64,000 nucleotides of DNA. Source: Centipeda infelix ATCC 43532 (GTDB taxonomy: Bacteria > Bacillota > Negativicutes > Selenomonadales > Selenomonadaceae). Below, in pieces: positions 1 through 7,979 of the stretch. The stretch covers positions 153,217-217,216 of the forward strand of contig NZ_JH376799.1 of the NCBI RefSeq assembly GCF_000234095.1. The letters are read 5' to 3'. The notes under the pieces are model-generated. The model saw nothing but the letters and a program-made list of their open reading frames with translations. It did no database searches and was not told where the DNA came from. The translations under genes were made by a program, and so were the position numbers. Within the stretch, counting starts at the first letter, position 1, and the number at the start of each line of letters is the position of its first letter.

Positions 1-32
1 GAAGTGGCGAGCGCAGCGAGTCGATAGGGGCG

Positions 33-48
33 TTCGTGCAACAGTCCC
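33..48. other. orphan arm of a terminator-like stem
   Basis: TTCGTGCAACAGTCCC closely matches the right arm of the alpha-galactosidase terminator at 13037-13053, but the complementary arm is not present in bases 1-32. On the minus strand it lies just downstream of the pckA stop with the T-rich side on the pckA side, so it cannot by itself form the pckA terminator. It is probably half of a recurrent stem broken by rearrangement at the window edge. Confidence 0.35.
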
Positions 49-70
49 TTTTCTATCGAGCAAATACACC

Positions 71-1690
71 TTAGAGCTGTGGGCCCGCAGGAACGAGCGC
101 CTTGCCCTCCTCGTTCCCCTCGTACTTCTTAAAGTTCTTGATAAAGCGTGCGGCGAGATCGCGTGCTTTCTCATCCCACTCCGAGCGGCTCGCATAGGTG
201 TCGCGCGGGTCAAGAATCTTCGGATCAACCCCCGGCAGCTCCGTCGGAACCTCGAAGTCGAAATATGGGATCTTCTTCGTCGGTGCGCTGTCAATCGAGC
301 CGTCCTGAATCGCGTGGATGATGCCGCGCGTATCCTGAATGGAGATGCGCTTGCCCGTGCCGTTCCATCCCGTGTTCACAAGATAGGCACGCGAACCGTG
401 CTCCTCCATCTTACGAACAAGCTCTTCCGCGTACTTCGTCGGGTGCAGTTCGAGGAACGCCTGTCCGAAGCATGCTGAGAACGTCGGGGTCGGCTCGGTG
501 ATGCCGCGCTCCGTACCCGCGAGCTTCGAGGTGAAGCCCGAGAGGAAGTAATACTTCGTCTGCTCCGGCGTCAGGATCGAGACCGGCGGCAGAACACCGA
601 ACGCATCCGCCGAGAGGAAGATCACGTGCTTTGCGTGTGGGCCGGCAGACTTGTCCGCGACATGACCGACCACAACGTTCTCAATGTGGCTGATCGGATA
701 GGAGACGCGCGTATTCTCCGTCACACTCTTGTCCGCAAAGTCAACGTGCCCTGCAAGATCGACCGTAACGTTCTCAAGCAGCGCATTGCGGCGGATCGCC
801 TGATAGATGTCCGGCTCCGCATCAGGGTCAAGGTTGATGACCTTCGCGTAGCAGCCGCCCTCGTAGTTAAACACGCCCTCGTCATCCCAACCGTGCTCAT
901 CGTCGCCGATGAGCAGACGTGCATTATCCGTCGAGAGCGTTGTCTTGCCCGTGCCAGAGAGTCCGAAGAAGAGCGTTGTGTTTTTCCCCTCTTTGTCCGT
1001 GTTCGCCGAGCAGTGCATGGAGGAGATGCCCTTCAGTGGGAGGTAGTAGTTCATCATTGAGAACATACCCTTCTTCATCTCTCCGCCGTACCACGTATTG
1101 ATAATGACCTGCTCGCGGCTCGTGAGGTTGAACATGACTGCTGTTTCGGAGTTGAGACCGAGATCGCCAAAGTGCATGACGCGTGCTTTTGCGGCGTTGT
1201 AGACCACAAAGTCGGGCTTAAAGCTCTCGAGCTCCTCTGCCGTCGGACGAATGAACATATTCGTGACAAAATGCGCCTGCCATGGAACTTCCATAATAAA
1301 GCGGACGGCCATACGCGTATTCACATTGGCACCGCAGAACGCATCCACAACAAAGAGACGCTTGTTGCAGAGCTCGCGGATGGCAATGTCGCGCACGGCG
1401 TTCCACGCCTTCTGCGTCGCGCGGTGGTTGTCATTCTTGTACTCATCGGAGGTCCACCAGACTGTATCGTGTGAGGTCTCATCGTCAACGATGTACTTGT
1501 CCTTCGGGGAGCGTCCCGTATAGATGCCCGTCATGACGTTGACGGCATCGCCCATCTCCGTCACCTGTCCGCGCTCATATCCCTCAAGATCGGGGCGAAG
1601 CTCCTCGCGGAACAGCTGATCGTAGCTGGGATTGTGAACAATCTCTGTCGTCCCCGTAATGCCGTACTGTGTCAGATCAATCGTTGCCAT
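71..1690 (-). CDS. pckA: phosphoenolpyruvate carboxykinase (ATP)
   Basis: Cytosolic enzyme interconverting oxaloacetate + ATP and PEP + CO2 + ADP; in fermentative Negativicutes it may run toward oxaloacetate for succinate/propionate formation (inference). The 539-residue length is normal for the ATP-dependent family. Visible motifs are the substrate-loop TGRSPKDK at residues 58-65, the metal/substrate region GGEMKKG (about 202-208) with SMHCSAN near 224-230, and the kinase P-loop GLSGTGKT at 243-250. The GTP-type signature is absent. The ATG at 1690 has AGAGG about 8 nt upstream. It is transcribed alone; a perfect 10-bp inverted repeat lies upstream at 1739-1763. Confidence 0.97.
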   Translation of the reverse strand: MATIDLTQYGITGTTEIVHNPSYDQLFREELRPDLEGYERGQVTEMGDAVNVMTGIYTGRSPKDKYIVDDETSHDTVWWTSDEYKNDNHRATQKAWNAVRDIAIRELCNKRLFVVDAFCGANVNTRMAVRFIMEVPWQAHFVTNMFIRPTAEELESFKPDFVVYNAAKARVMHFGDLGLNSETAVMFNLTSREQVIINTWYGGEMKKGMFSMMNYYLPLKGISSMHCSANTDKEGKNTTLFFGLSGTGKTTLSTDNARLLIGDDEHGWDDEGVFNYEGGCYAKVINLDPDAEPDIYQAIRRNALLENVTVDLAGHVDFADKSVTENTRVSYPISHIENVVVGHVADKSAGPHAKHVIFLSADAFGVLPPVSILTPEQTKYYFLSGFTSKLAGTERGITEPTPTFSACFGQAFLELHPTKYAEELVRKMEEHGSRAYLVNTGWNGTGKRISIQDTRGIIHAIQDGSIDSAPTKKIPYFDFEVPTELPGVDPKILDPRDTYASRSEWDEKARDLAARFIKNFKKYEGNEEGKALVPAGPQL

Positions 1691-1738
1691 GATATAACCT
1701 CTTTCTCCAATAACAGATTGGGAAGCATTGATAACTGT

Positions 1739-1763
1739 ACTGTGTGAAAATTCTTCACACAGT
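1739..1763. promoter_or_regulatory. inverted repeat upstream of pckA
   Basis: ACTGTGTGAA and TTCACACAGT form a perfect 10-bp inverted repeat around a 5-nt centre (AATTC), 49-73 bp upstream of the pckA start. It resembles a CRP/FNR or Rex operator, but the gap between GTG and CAC is 9 nt instead of the 8 expected for either family. The regulator is therefore not assigned. In RNA it would form a stable hairpin in the leader. Confidence 0.5.
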
Positions 1764-1830
1764 CTGGAAATCCTTCTTTATCACGAAAATTTTATTGTTT
1801 TTTCTTACGAAATCGCTGATACGCGCCCCC

Positions 1831-3312
1831 TTATGATCGTGCAAATGACAGAACCGCCGCACGCATACCGTCGCGTTCGCAGATTCCCTCGTGCAGCACC
1901 GCTGCCGCACGCAGAGCCGCAAGGCGCGCGGGAATCTCCATCCCACTCCGCGCGTGCAGACGCTCCATCTGCGCGAACTCATCCAAGCCCGCCGTATCCT
2001 CACCGAGCGCGTGCAGTACACTCGCGCCGAACTTATACGGGCTTGCCGTTGAGAGCACAACCATCGGACGCGTGTCACCCGTCGCACGTCGATAGCCCTC
2101 CGCTGCACGATAGGCGACCGCCGTGTGTGTGTCGAGTGTGTACCCCGTCCGTTCATAGACTGCGCGGATCTCCTCCTCCGTCGCAGCATCATCCGCAAAC
2201 GCCGCCCAGAAGCTTTCACGGAGTGCGGGCAGGAGGCGGCTCGCGTCATATTTTCCGACCTCTGCGAGTTCCCGCATCCACGCGGCGACCTGCGCCGTAT
2301 CCTCCGTCAGATGGTAGAGCAGACGCTCAAGGTTGCTCGATACGAGAATGTCCATGGACGGCGACATTGTCTGATAGAAGTCGCGCTTGCGGTCATAGAT
2401 GCCCGTCTGCAGGAAGTCCGTGAGCACATTGTTCGCATTCGACGCGCAGACGAGCTTTCCGACGGGCAGTCCCATGCGCTTTGCATAGTAGCCCGCGAGG
2501 ATGTTGCCGAAGTTCCCCGTCGGTACGGTGAAGTTCACCGCATCGCCCGCCGCAATGCTGCGCTCCCCGAGGAGATCGGCATACGCGCTGAAGTAGTAGA
2601 CGATCTGCGGGACAAGCCGCCCCCAGTTGATCGAGTTAGCCGAGGAGAGTTTCGTGCGGAGCGCGGCAAGTTCCTCCGCCATCGCCGCATCGCCGAAGAT
2701 CTCCTTGACCCCGCGCTGCGCATCGTCGAAGTTGCCGCGCACCGCCACGACGGAGACATTCGCTCCCGTCTGCGTCACCATCTGGAGGCGCTGCACGGGG
2801 CTGACACCGCCGTTGGGGTAGAACACCATGATGCGGATGCCCTCGGTATCGGCAAATCCCTCAAGCGCGGCTTTCCCCGTATCGCCCGAGGTCGCAACGA
2901 GGATGAGAATCGTGTCTCGCTCCCCCTCCTTCACACGCGCTGTGCTCATCAGCTGCGGCAGGAGTTGCAGTGCCATATCCTTAAACGCGCTCGTCGGCCC
3001 GTGCCAGAGTTCAAGCACCTCAAGCTCCCCGACCGTTCGCACGGGCGCACGCCGTACATCATCGAACGTACGCCCGTAGGCACGCTCCACACAGCCACGC
3101 AGTTCAGCCTCTGTATAGTCCGTCAGGAAGAGGCGAAGGATGCGTACGGCACGCTCCTCATAGGAGAGCGGCACAAGAGCCTCGATCTCGGTGAGCGTCA
3201 TCTGCGGGAACGATGCGGGGACAAAGAGCCCGCCATCCGAAGCAAGCCCCTTGAGAATTGCCGCAGCGGAGGAGATACACTCCGACGCACCGCGCGTGCT
3301 AAAATAATCCAT
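1831..3312 (-). CDS. thrC: threonine synthase
   Basis: PLP enzyme converting O-phosphohomoserine to threonine, the last step of threonine synthesis. The N-terminus (MDYFSTRGASE) and the PLP-lysine motif HGPTSAFKD (Lys about 111) are typical of the long microbial ThrC type; about 493 residues is the usual length. I chose the ATG at 3312 because AAAGGA lies 8 nt before it, whereas the earlier ATG at 3321 overlaps that Shine-Dalgarno sequence. It is divergent from nadE, with a TTGATT-18-TATAAT promoter between them. A long open frame on the opposite strand is a coding shadow. Confidence 0.95.
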   Translation of the reverse strand: MDYFSTRGASECISSAAAILKGLASDGGLFVPASFPQMTLTEIEALVPLSYEERAVRILRLFLTDYTEAELRGCVERAYGRTFDDVRRAPVRTVGELEVLELWHGPTSAFKDMALQLLPQLMSTARVKEGERDTILILVATSGDTGKAALEGFADTEGIRIMVFYPNGGVSPVQRLQMVTQTGANVSVVAVRGNFDDAQRGVKEIFGDAAMAEELAALRTKLSSANSINWGRLVPQIVYYFSAYADLLGERSIAAGDAVNFTVPTGNFGNILAGYYAKRMGLPVGKLVCASNANNVLTDFLQTGIYDRKRDFYQTMSPSMDILVSSNLERLLYHLTEDTAQVAAWMRELAEVGKYDASRLLPALRESFWAAFADDAATEEEIRAVYERTGYTLDTHTAVAYRAAEGYRRATGDTRPMVVLSTASPYKFGASVLHALGEDTAGLDEFAQMERLHARSGMEIPARLAALRAAAVLHEGICERDGMRAAVLSFARS

Positions 3313-3359
3313 TGTATACATCCTTTCGCGAATGATGTGTGCTATACTTATGTTACTAA

Positions 3360-3389
3360 ATTATACCATCCTGACGTGTTAAAAATCAA
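3360..3389 (-). promoter_or_regulatory. thrC promoter
   Basis: On the minus strand TTGATT (3389-3384), an 18-nt spacer and TATAAT (3365-3360) form a good vegetative promoter about 40 bp upstream of the thrC ribosome binding site. Confidence 0.65.
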
Positions 3390-3406
3390 ATGCAAGGAGC
3401 AGCATC

Positions 3407-5071
3407 ATGAAAATTGCACTGATCTCTATGGAGATCATTCCCGGTCGTCCGGATCTAAACGCGGCACATATGCGTGAAAAAATAAAGGAGGCGAAAGCGG
3501 CGGGTGCGGAGCTTGCCCTTTTTCCTGCGCTCAGTCTCTCGGGGCTCTTCCTCGGCGGTGTATGGAAACAGGAGGCATTCCTGCGCGACCTCGCGGACTA
3601 CGCTGAGGAGATTGCCGCAGCCGTTGACGGCATCACCGTCGTCTTTGGAAATGCCGCGCAGACGGATAGCTGCACGGGTGTGCGCCGCACGCTGATGAAG
3701 GCGCGGGACGGCGCACTGCACGAGGTGGCACATACGCCGCTCCACGGCACAGGCACAAATTTCTCTCCGCTGCTCTATGAGCTGCCAAATGAAAACATCA
3801 TCCTCGCCGCAGATGCATCGCCCTTCCCCATCTGCTTCGGTGCACGCACACTCGCAGAGACAGCACGCGAAAAGCATAAGTCTATTTTCTATGTCAATAT
3901 GCTTGGACTACAAGACAAGGGCAAGACCGTCTACGCCTTCCCGGGCAGAGCACACGCATTCAACGAAAAAGGGGAACGCGTCCTAATATCCCCTGCCTAT
4001 ACCGAGGGTGTGAGCGTGATTGACACCGCACAGCTTCCCCCCGCCGTCACACAGCATACCGAGGAATCAATCGCCCCCATCCACCGTATGCTGCGCTATG
4101 CCGTGCAAAAATTTCTTGCACGCATCCATATGAAGCGCGTTGTCATCGGCATCTCGGGCGGCATCGACTCTGCTGTCGCCGCGGCTCTCTACGTCGACGC
4201 GATCGGCGCGGAGAACGTCCTGCTCGTCAATATGCCGAGCCGTTTCAACTCTGCAACAACGAAGGGGCTTGCCGCACAGCTCGCGGACAATCTCGGCTGC
4301 CGCCACATGATCGTCCCCATCGAGGAGAGTGTCACGCACACGGTCGATCAACTCACGAATGTTCCCATCATGGGAAAATGTGCGGCAGAGGGTGAGCACC
4401 TCACGATCTCCTCGTTCGTGCGCGAGAATATGCAGGCACGTGACCGCAGCGGACGTGTCCTCTCCGCCGTCGCCGCCGCATGGGGCGCAGGCTTTACCTG
4501 CAACGCAAACAAGGCGGAGTCCACTGTCGGCTACGCGACCCTCTACGGCGATCAGGCGGGCTTCCTCTGTGCGCTCGCCGACCTCTGGAAGTATCAGGTC
4601 TACGACCTCGCACGCTATCTGAACAATAGTGTCTATGGGCGCGAGGTCATCCCGCAGGGCATCATCGACATCGTACCGAGTGCCGAACTCTCCGACGCAC
4701 AGAACGTTGACGAGGGCAAGGGCGACCCCATCCGCTACCTCTACCACGACTACCTCTTCCGTGCCTTTGCAGAAAACAATGAAACGCCCGAGGAAATTCT
4801 GGAATACTATGCCAAAAACACACTCGAAACACAGATTGGCTGTGAAAAAGGGCTTGTCGCAGCGTATTTCCCAACGGCAGCAGACTTTATCGCCGACCTC
4901 GAACGCTGGTGGGGACTCTATACAGGCATGGCAGTCGCCAAGCGCATCCAATCGCCGCCGCTGCTGTCCGTTAGCGGGCGTGCCTACGGCAGCGACCATC
5001 CCGAGTCCCAGATTGGTGCATATGAGACGATTCGTTATCGCGCATTGAAAGAGAAGCTGCTCGGAAAATAA
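3407..5071 (+). CDS. nadE: NAD+ synthase with degenerate N-terminal nitrilase domain
   Basis: Makes NAD from nicotinate adenine dinucleotide, ATP and an ammonia donor. Residues 1 to about 210 have the nitrilase fold seen in glutamine-dependent NadE; residues about 225-554 are the synthetase with the ATP loop SGGIDS at 250-255. By eye the glutaminase site looks dead. The FPEL motif carrying catalytic Glu reads FPAL (Ala41). The Lys-x-x-LPNY region reads AHTPLHGTG. The stretch that should hold ICEDLW with the nucleophilic Cys seems deleted between about 122 and 136. If so, the enzyme would use free ammonia. The start has AAGGAG 8 nt upstream; a strong terminator follows at 5090. Confidence 0.9.
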   Translation: MKIALISMEIIPGRPDLNAAHMREKIKEAKAAGAELALFPALSLSGLFLGGVWKQEAFLRDLADYAEEIAAAVDGITVVFGNAAQTDSCTGVRRTLMKARDGALHEVAHTPLHGTGTNFSPLLYELPNENIILAADASPFPICFGARTLAETAREKHKSIFYVNMLGLQDKGKTVYAFPGRAHAFNEKGERVLISPAYTEGVSVIDTAQLPPAVTQHTEESIAPIHRMLRYAVQKFLARIHMKRVVIGISGGIDSAVAAALYVDAIGAENVLLVNMPSRFNSATTKGLAAQLADNLGCRHMIVPIEESVTHTVDQLTNVPIMGKCAAEGEHLTISSFVRENMQARDRSGRVLSAVAAAWGAGFTCNANKAESTVGYATLYGDQAGFLCALADLWKYQVYDLARYLNNSVYGREVIPQGIIDIVPSAELSDAQNVDEGKGDPIRYLYHDYLFRAFAENNETPEEILEYYAKNTLETQIGCEKGLVAAYFPTAADFIADLERWWGLYTGMAVAKRIQSPPLLSVSGRAYGSDHPESQIGAYETIRYRALKEKLLGK

Positions 5072-5089
5072 TTTGGAAAACACATATTG

Positions 5090-5121
5090 GCGTCCCTGTG
5101 TATTCGTGCAGGGACGCTTTT
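5090..5121 (+). terminator. terminator of nadE
   Basis: GCGTCCCTG (5090-5098), a 10-nt loop and CAGGGACGC (5109-5117) form a perfect 9-bp stem followed by TTTT, 18 bp after the nadE stop. Confidence 0.9.
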
Positions 5122-5142
5122 CATTTATAAAAATATCATCAT

Positions 5143-5157
5143 TGAGAAATTTTCTCA
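5143..5157. promoter_or_regulatory. Fur-family-like 7-1-7 operator of the metal importer
   Basis: TGAGAAATTTTCTCA is a perfect 7-1-7 inverted repeat, the geometry of Fur/Zur/PerR sites. It abuts the -35 box (TTTACA, 5158-5163) of the troA promoter, so a bound repressor would block RNA polymerase. Which metal regulator binds is unknown. Confidence 0.65.
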
Positions 5158-5186
5158 TTTACAAGATTCAATTTTTGTGCTATTCT
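5158..5186 (+). promoter_or_regulatory. promoter of the metal ABC importer
   Basis: TTTACA (5158-5163), 17-nt spacer, TATTCT (5181-5186), directly after the 7-1-7 operator. The predicted transcript starts about 20 bp before the start codon at 5214. Confidence 0.65.
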
Positions 5187-5213
5187 CAATACAAATGAAA
5201 GGATGGTGCAAAT

Positions 5214-6164
5214 ATGCACGCAAAAAAATTATTCCCACGATTCCTGCTCACCCTCGCACTCGCCATGATGGCACTGGTCGCCGTCGGCTGCGGCGGAGGA
5301 GGCACAGGCAGCGACAAGGCAGCCGACACGAAGAAAACCGTGACGGTCACAACCTCATTTTTACAGGATATGACAAAACAGCTCGCGGGCGACTATGTGA
5401 ACATCGAGCTGATTATCCCCGCAGGTGAGGATCCGCATCTCTACGTCGCGCAGCCTGCCGACCTTGAAAAGATCAAGAAGGCAGATCTCCTCCTCTACCA
5501 CGGCCTGCACTTCGAGGGCAAGATGGCAGAGGTGCTTGAGAAGAAGGGGGTCGCGGTCACGAAGAACTTTGCGGACGCGAACATCAACTACATGGAGGAG
5601 GACGGCAAGAAGATCGTCGACCCGCATTTCTGGTTCGATGTCGCGCTCTACAAGCAGGCGACGGAAGCGGCGGCAGCCGAACTCATTAAGCTCGTTCCCG
5701 CACACGAGAAGGAGATTCAAGAGAATCTGAAGAAGTATCTCGCCGATCTGGATGCCCTTGATGCGGAGATCACACAGAAGATTGCACAGATTCCCGAGGG
5801 TCAGCGCAACCTCGTCACACCGCACGACGCATTCAACTACTTCTCTCATCGCTACCATGTGAACGTCATTGCACCGCAGGGTGTCAGCACAGATTCCGAG
5901 GTCGCAAATGCAGATATTGAAAAGACAGCAAATTACATTGTCGACCATAAAGTCAAGGCAGTGTTCGCCGAGAGCACGACAAATCCCGAGCGCATGAAGA
6001 AGCTGCAGGAGGTCTGCAAGACGAAGGGGTTCGATGTGGAGATCGTCGGCGGCGAGGGCAGCGAGCTCTTCTCCGACTCACTCGCGCCCGTCGGACAGAA
6101 GGGCGACACCTATATCACGATGTACCGCAGCAACATTGATCTGATTGTTTCGCATTTGAAGTAA
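5214..6164 (+). CDS. metal-binding lipoprotein of a Zn/Mn ABC importer (TroA/ZnuA-like)
   Basis: Cluster A-I (SBP_bac_9) substrate-binding protein delivering divalent metal to the permease encoded downstream. A signal peptide ends in the lipobox VAVGC, so Cys26 is the lipidated residue. Candidate ligands are His76 (EDPHLY), His139 (DPHFWF), His205 (TPHDAF) and Asp289 (LFSDSL). This three-His/one-Asp set matches TroA/ZnuA more than PsaA-type proteins, which have Glu at the third position. The His-rich loop common in ZnuA is absent, so Zn versus Mn is open. It is the first gene of a four-gene operon behind a Fur-like operator and is separated from the ATPase gene by a large palindrome. Confidence 0.92.
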   Translation: MHAKKLFPRFLLTLALAMMALVAVGCGGGGTGSDKAADTKKTVTVTTSFLQDMTKQLAGDYVNIELIIPAGEDPHLYVAQPADLEKIKKADLLLYHGLHFEGKMAEVLEKKGVAVTKNFADANINYMEEDGKKIVDPHFWFDVALYKQATEAAAAELIKLVPAHEKEIQENLKKYLADLDALDAEITQKIAQIPEGQRNLVTPHDAFNYFSHRYHVNVIAPQGVSTDSEVANADIEKTANYIVDHKVKAVFAESTTNPERMKKLQEVCKTKGFDVEIVGGEGSELFSDSLAPVGQKGDTYITMYRSNIDLIVSHLK

Positions 6165-6190
6165 CTGTTCATATGCCCTGCGAACTCCAC

Positions 6191-6328
6191 GCGAACACTT
6201 AGTTGCGCAAGCGATCACGTGCTTGTATGCTTAAATACCGGCGGACTTCTTAAACGCGCTTCGCTTGAACGAAAGAAATCCGCCGGGGCATACCGCACGT
6301 TTTACTCGCTTGCTCCACTAGGGTTCGC
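6191..6328. repeat. 138-bp imperfect palindrome between troA-like and troB-like genes
   Basis: The arms pair almost end to end. GCGAAC (6191) pairs with GTTCGC (to 6328), and GCAAGCGA with TCGCTTGC. CACGTGC pairs with GCACGT, GTATGC with GCATAC, and CCGGCGGA with TCCGCCGG, with TTCTT/AAGAA near the centre. The outermost right arm lies next to the AGGAG in front of the ATG at 6342. It has no T-tract, so it is not a classical terminator. In RNA it would be a very stable hairpin that could protect the upstream lipoprotein message or restrict read-through. It looks like a dispersed palindromic repeat, but only one copy is in this window. Confidence 0.7.
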
Positions 6329-6377
6329 TTAGGAGCATCGCATGGCAACATACCAAACCATACAGAAGGGGCTCAGA

Positions 6378-7100
6378 ATGACAGGAACAAACAGTGTGAT
6401 CCACGTCGAAGACCTCACAATGGCATACCGCGATACCCCCGTGCTCTGGGACATCGACCTCGATGTGCCGGAGTGCGTGCGCTGTGCGATCGTAGGACCG
6501 AACGGCGCGGGCAAGTCCACCCTGCTGCGGGGCATCCTCGGGCTGCTGAAGCCCGTCTCGGGCGCAGTGCGTCTCTGGGGCAAGGCACTCTCCGCCGTGC
6601 ACAAGCAGATCGCCTATGTGCCGCAGCGCGGCTCGGTACACTGGGACTTCCCGACGACGGTCTTCGATGTCGTGCTCATGGGACGATATGCGCATCTGGG
6701 ACTTGTGCGCCGCCCCGGCAAGGAGGATCGCGCTCTGGCGATGGACGCGCTCGATAAAATGAAGATGGCAGACTTCGCCGACCGTCAGATCTCGGAGCTG
6801 TCGGGCGGGCAGAAGCAGCGCGTCTTCATCGCACGCGCACTCGCACAGGACGCACAGCTCTACATCATGGACGAGCCGCTTGCAGGCGTTGACGAGACGA
6901 CGGAACGCATCATCATGGACAAGTTCATGGATTTACAAAAAGAAAAGCGCACCGTCATCGCCGTCCACCACGATCTCAGCACACTCGATGCCTATTTCGA
7001 CTATCTCGTCGTGCTGAACCGCACGGTAAAGGCATCGGACTATCTCGCAGATATCGACAAGGAGGCGGCACTCGCGCGCGCCTACCGTGTGAAGGAGTGA
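6378..7100 (+). CDS. metal ABC transporter ATPase (TroB/ZnuC-like)
   Basis: Cytoplasmic ATPase powering the metal importer. It shows Walker A (GPNGAGKST), Q-loop region (YVPQRGSV), signature (LSGGQKQR), Walker B (LYIMDEPLAGVD) and the H-loop (AVHHDL), all typical of cluster A-I importers. Two starts are possible. The ATG at 6378 has AGAAGGGG 6 nt before it and puts the domain (VIHVEDLTMAY) at the usual distance, so I prefer it. The ATG at 6342 has AGGAG 6 nt upstream and would add 12 residues. The next gene starts 3 nt after this stop, indicating translational coupling. Confidence 0.93.
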   Translation: MTGTNSVIHVEDLTMAYRDTPVLWDIDLDVPECVRCAIVGPNGAGKSTLLRGILGLLKPVSGAVRLWGKALSAVHKQIAYVPQRGSVHWDFPTTVFDVVLMGRYAHLGLVRRPGKEDRALAMDALDKMKMADFADRQISELSGGQKQRVFIARALAQDAQLYIMDEPLAGVDETTERIIMDKFMDLQKEKRTVIAVHHDLSTLDAYFDYLVVLNRTVKASDYLADIDKEAALARAYRVKE

Positions 7101-7103
7101 GCG

Positions 7104-7979
7104 ATGGACATTCTGACGAACTACACCTTTCAGATTGTCGCGCTCGGCAGCATTATCCTCGCCGTCGCCGCCGCCCCCGTCGGCGCATTCAGCGTCTACA
7201 AGGGGCAGAGCCTCATCGGTGATGCAATCGGGCACTCGACCTTTCCCGGTATCATCCTTGCCTACATGGCGTTCGCGACGCGCAGCCCCGTCATCCTCCT
7301 CGCGGGAGCAATCGCGGCAGGTGCGGCAAGCTACGCGCTCATCCAGCTCGCGCACAGGGACAAGCGTCTGGGGCTCGATGCAAACCTCGCAATCTTCCTC
7401 TCGGGCTTCTTCGGTCTTGGTATGGCACTCAAGAGTTTTATCCAAGGAAATCCCGACTACGCGGGCGCGTCACAGGCGGGGCTCGGGACGTACATCTTCG
7501 GACAGGCGGCATACATGCTTGAGGCGGATGTCCTGCTGATCGCCGTCGTGTCTGCCCTCGTGCTCACGCTCCTGCTGCTCTTTTACAAGGAGCTGAAGCT
7601 CTTCGTCTTTGACGCGGAGTATGCGGAGGTGGTCGGACTGCCCTGCCGACTGCTGAACCTCCTCCTGCTCGTCATGACGATTGCCGTCATCGGTATCGGA
7701 ATCAAGGCAGTCGGCGCAATCCTCATCAGCTCCTTCCTCATTATCCCCTGCGTTGCGGCAAATCAGTGGTCGAACAACTTTGCACGCGTGCTCCTGCTGA
7801 GCAGCCTCATCGGTGCCGTCTCCGCACTCGTTGGAACATACATCAGCACGCTCGAACAGGGCATGTCGACGGGGCCCTCCATCATCCTCGTTGCCTCGCT
7901 GATCGCCTTTTTTTCCATTGTTTTCGGGACAAAGGGCATCCTCGGCAGCGTATTGAAACGGAGGCACTCACATGGATGA
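7104..7979 (+). CDS. metal ABC transporter permease (TroC/ZnuB-like)
   Basis: ABC-3 family integral membrane subunit, 291 residues with about eight or nine hydrophobic segments, forming the metal channel with the second permease. Conserved features include the N-terminal GQSLIGDAIGHSTFPG segment and the late ...GIKAVGAILISSFLIIP block, which also occurs in the next protein as FDAVGAILVISFFIAP. Its last 8 bases overlap the start of the next permease gene, so the two subunits are probably made in equal amounts. A two-permease layout (lipoprotein, ATPase, permease, permease) matches troABCD and mntABCD systems. Confidence 0.92.
   Translation: MDILTNYTFQIVALGSIILAVAAAPVGAFSVYKGQSLIGDAIGHSTFPGIILAYMAFATRSPVILLAGAIAAGAASYALIQLAHRDKRLGLDANLAIFLSGFFGLGMALKSFIQGNPDYAGASQAGLGTYIFGQAAYMLEADVLLIAVVSALVLTLLLLFYKELKLFVFDAEYAEVVGLPCRLLNLLLLVMTIAVIGIGIKAVGAILISSFLIIPCVAANQWSNNFARVLLLSSLIGAVSALVGTYISTLEQGMSTGPSIILVASLIAFFSIVFGTKGILGSVLKRRHSHG

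Noticed and set aside
1739-1763. Rex or CRP site at pckA
   Set aside because: The centre spacing is 9 nt between GTG and CAC instead of 8.
2125-3477. Long plus-strand open frame opposite thrC (about 450 codons)
   Set aside because: It mirrors the thrC frame in high-G+C DNA, has an Arg/His-rich composition without domains, and no ribosome binding site.
5214-6164. PsaA/MntA-type manganese assignment by a Glu ligand at 254
   Set aside because: The third-ligand position aligns with His205 (TPHDAF), giving three His and one Asp, so a strict Mn call is not supported.
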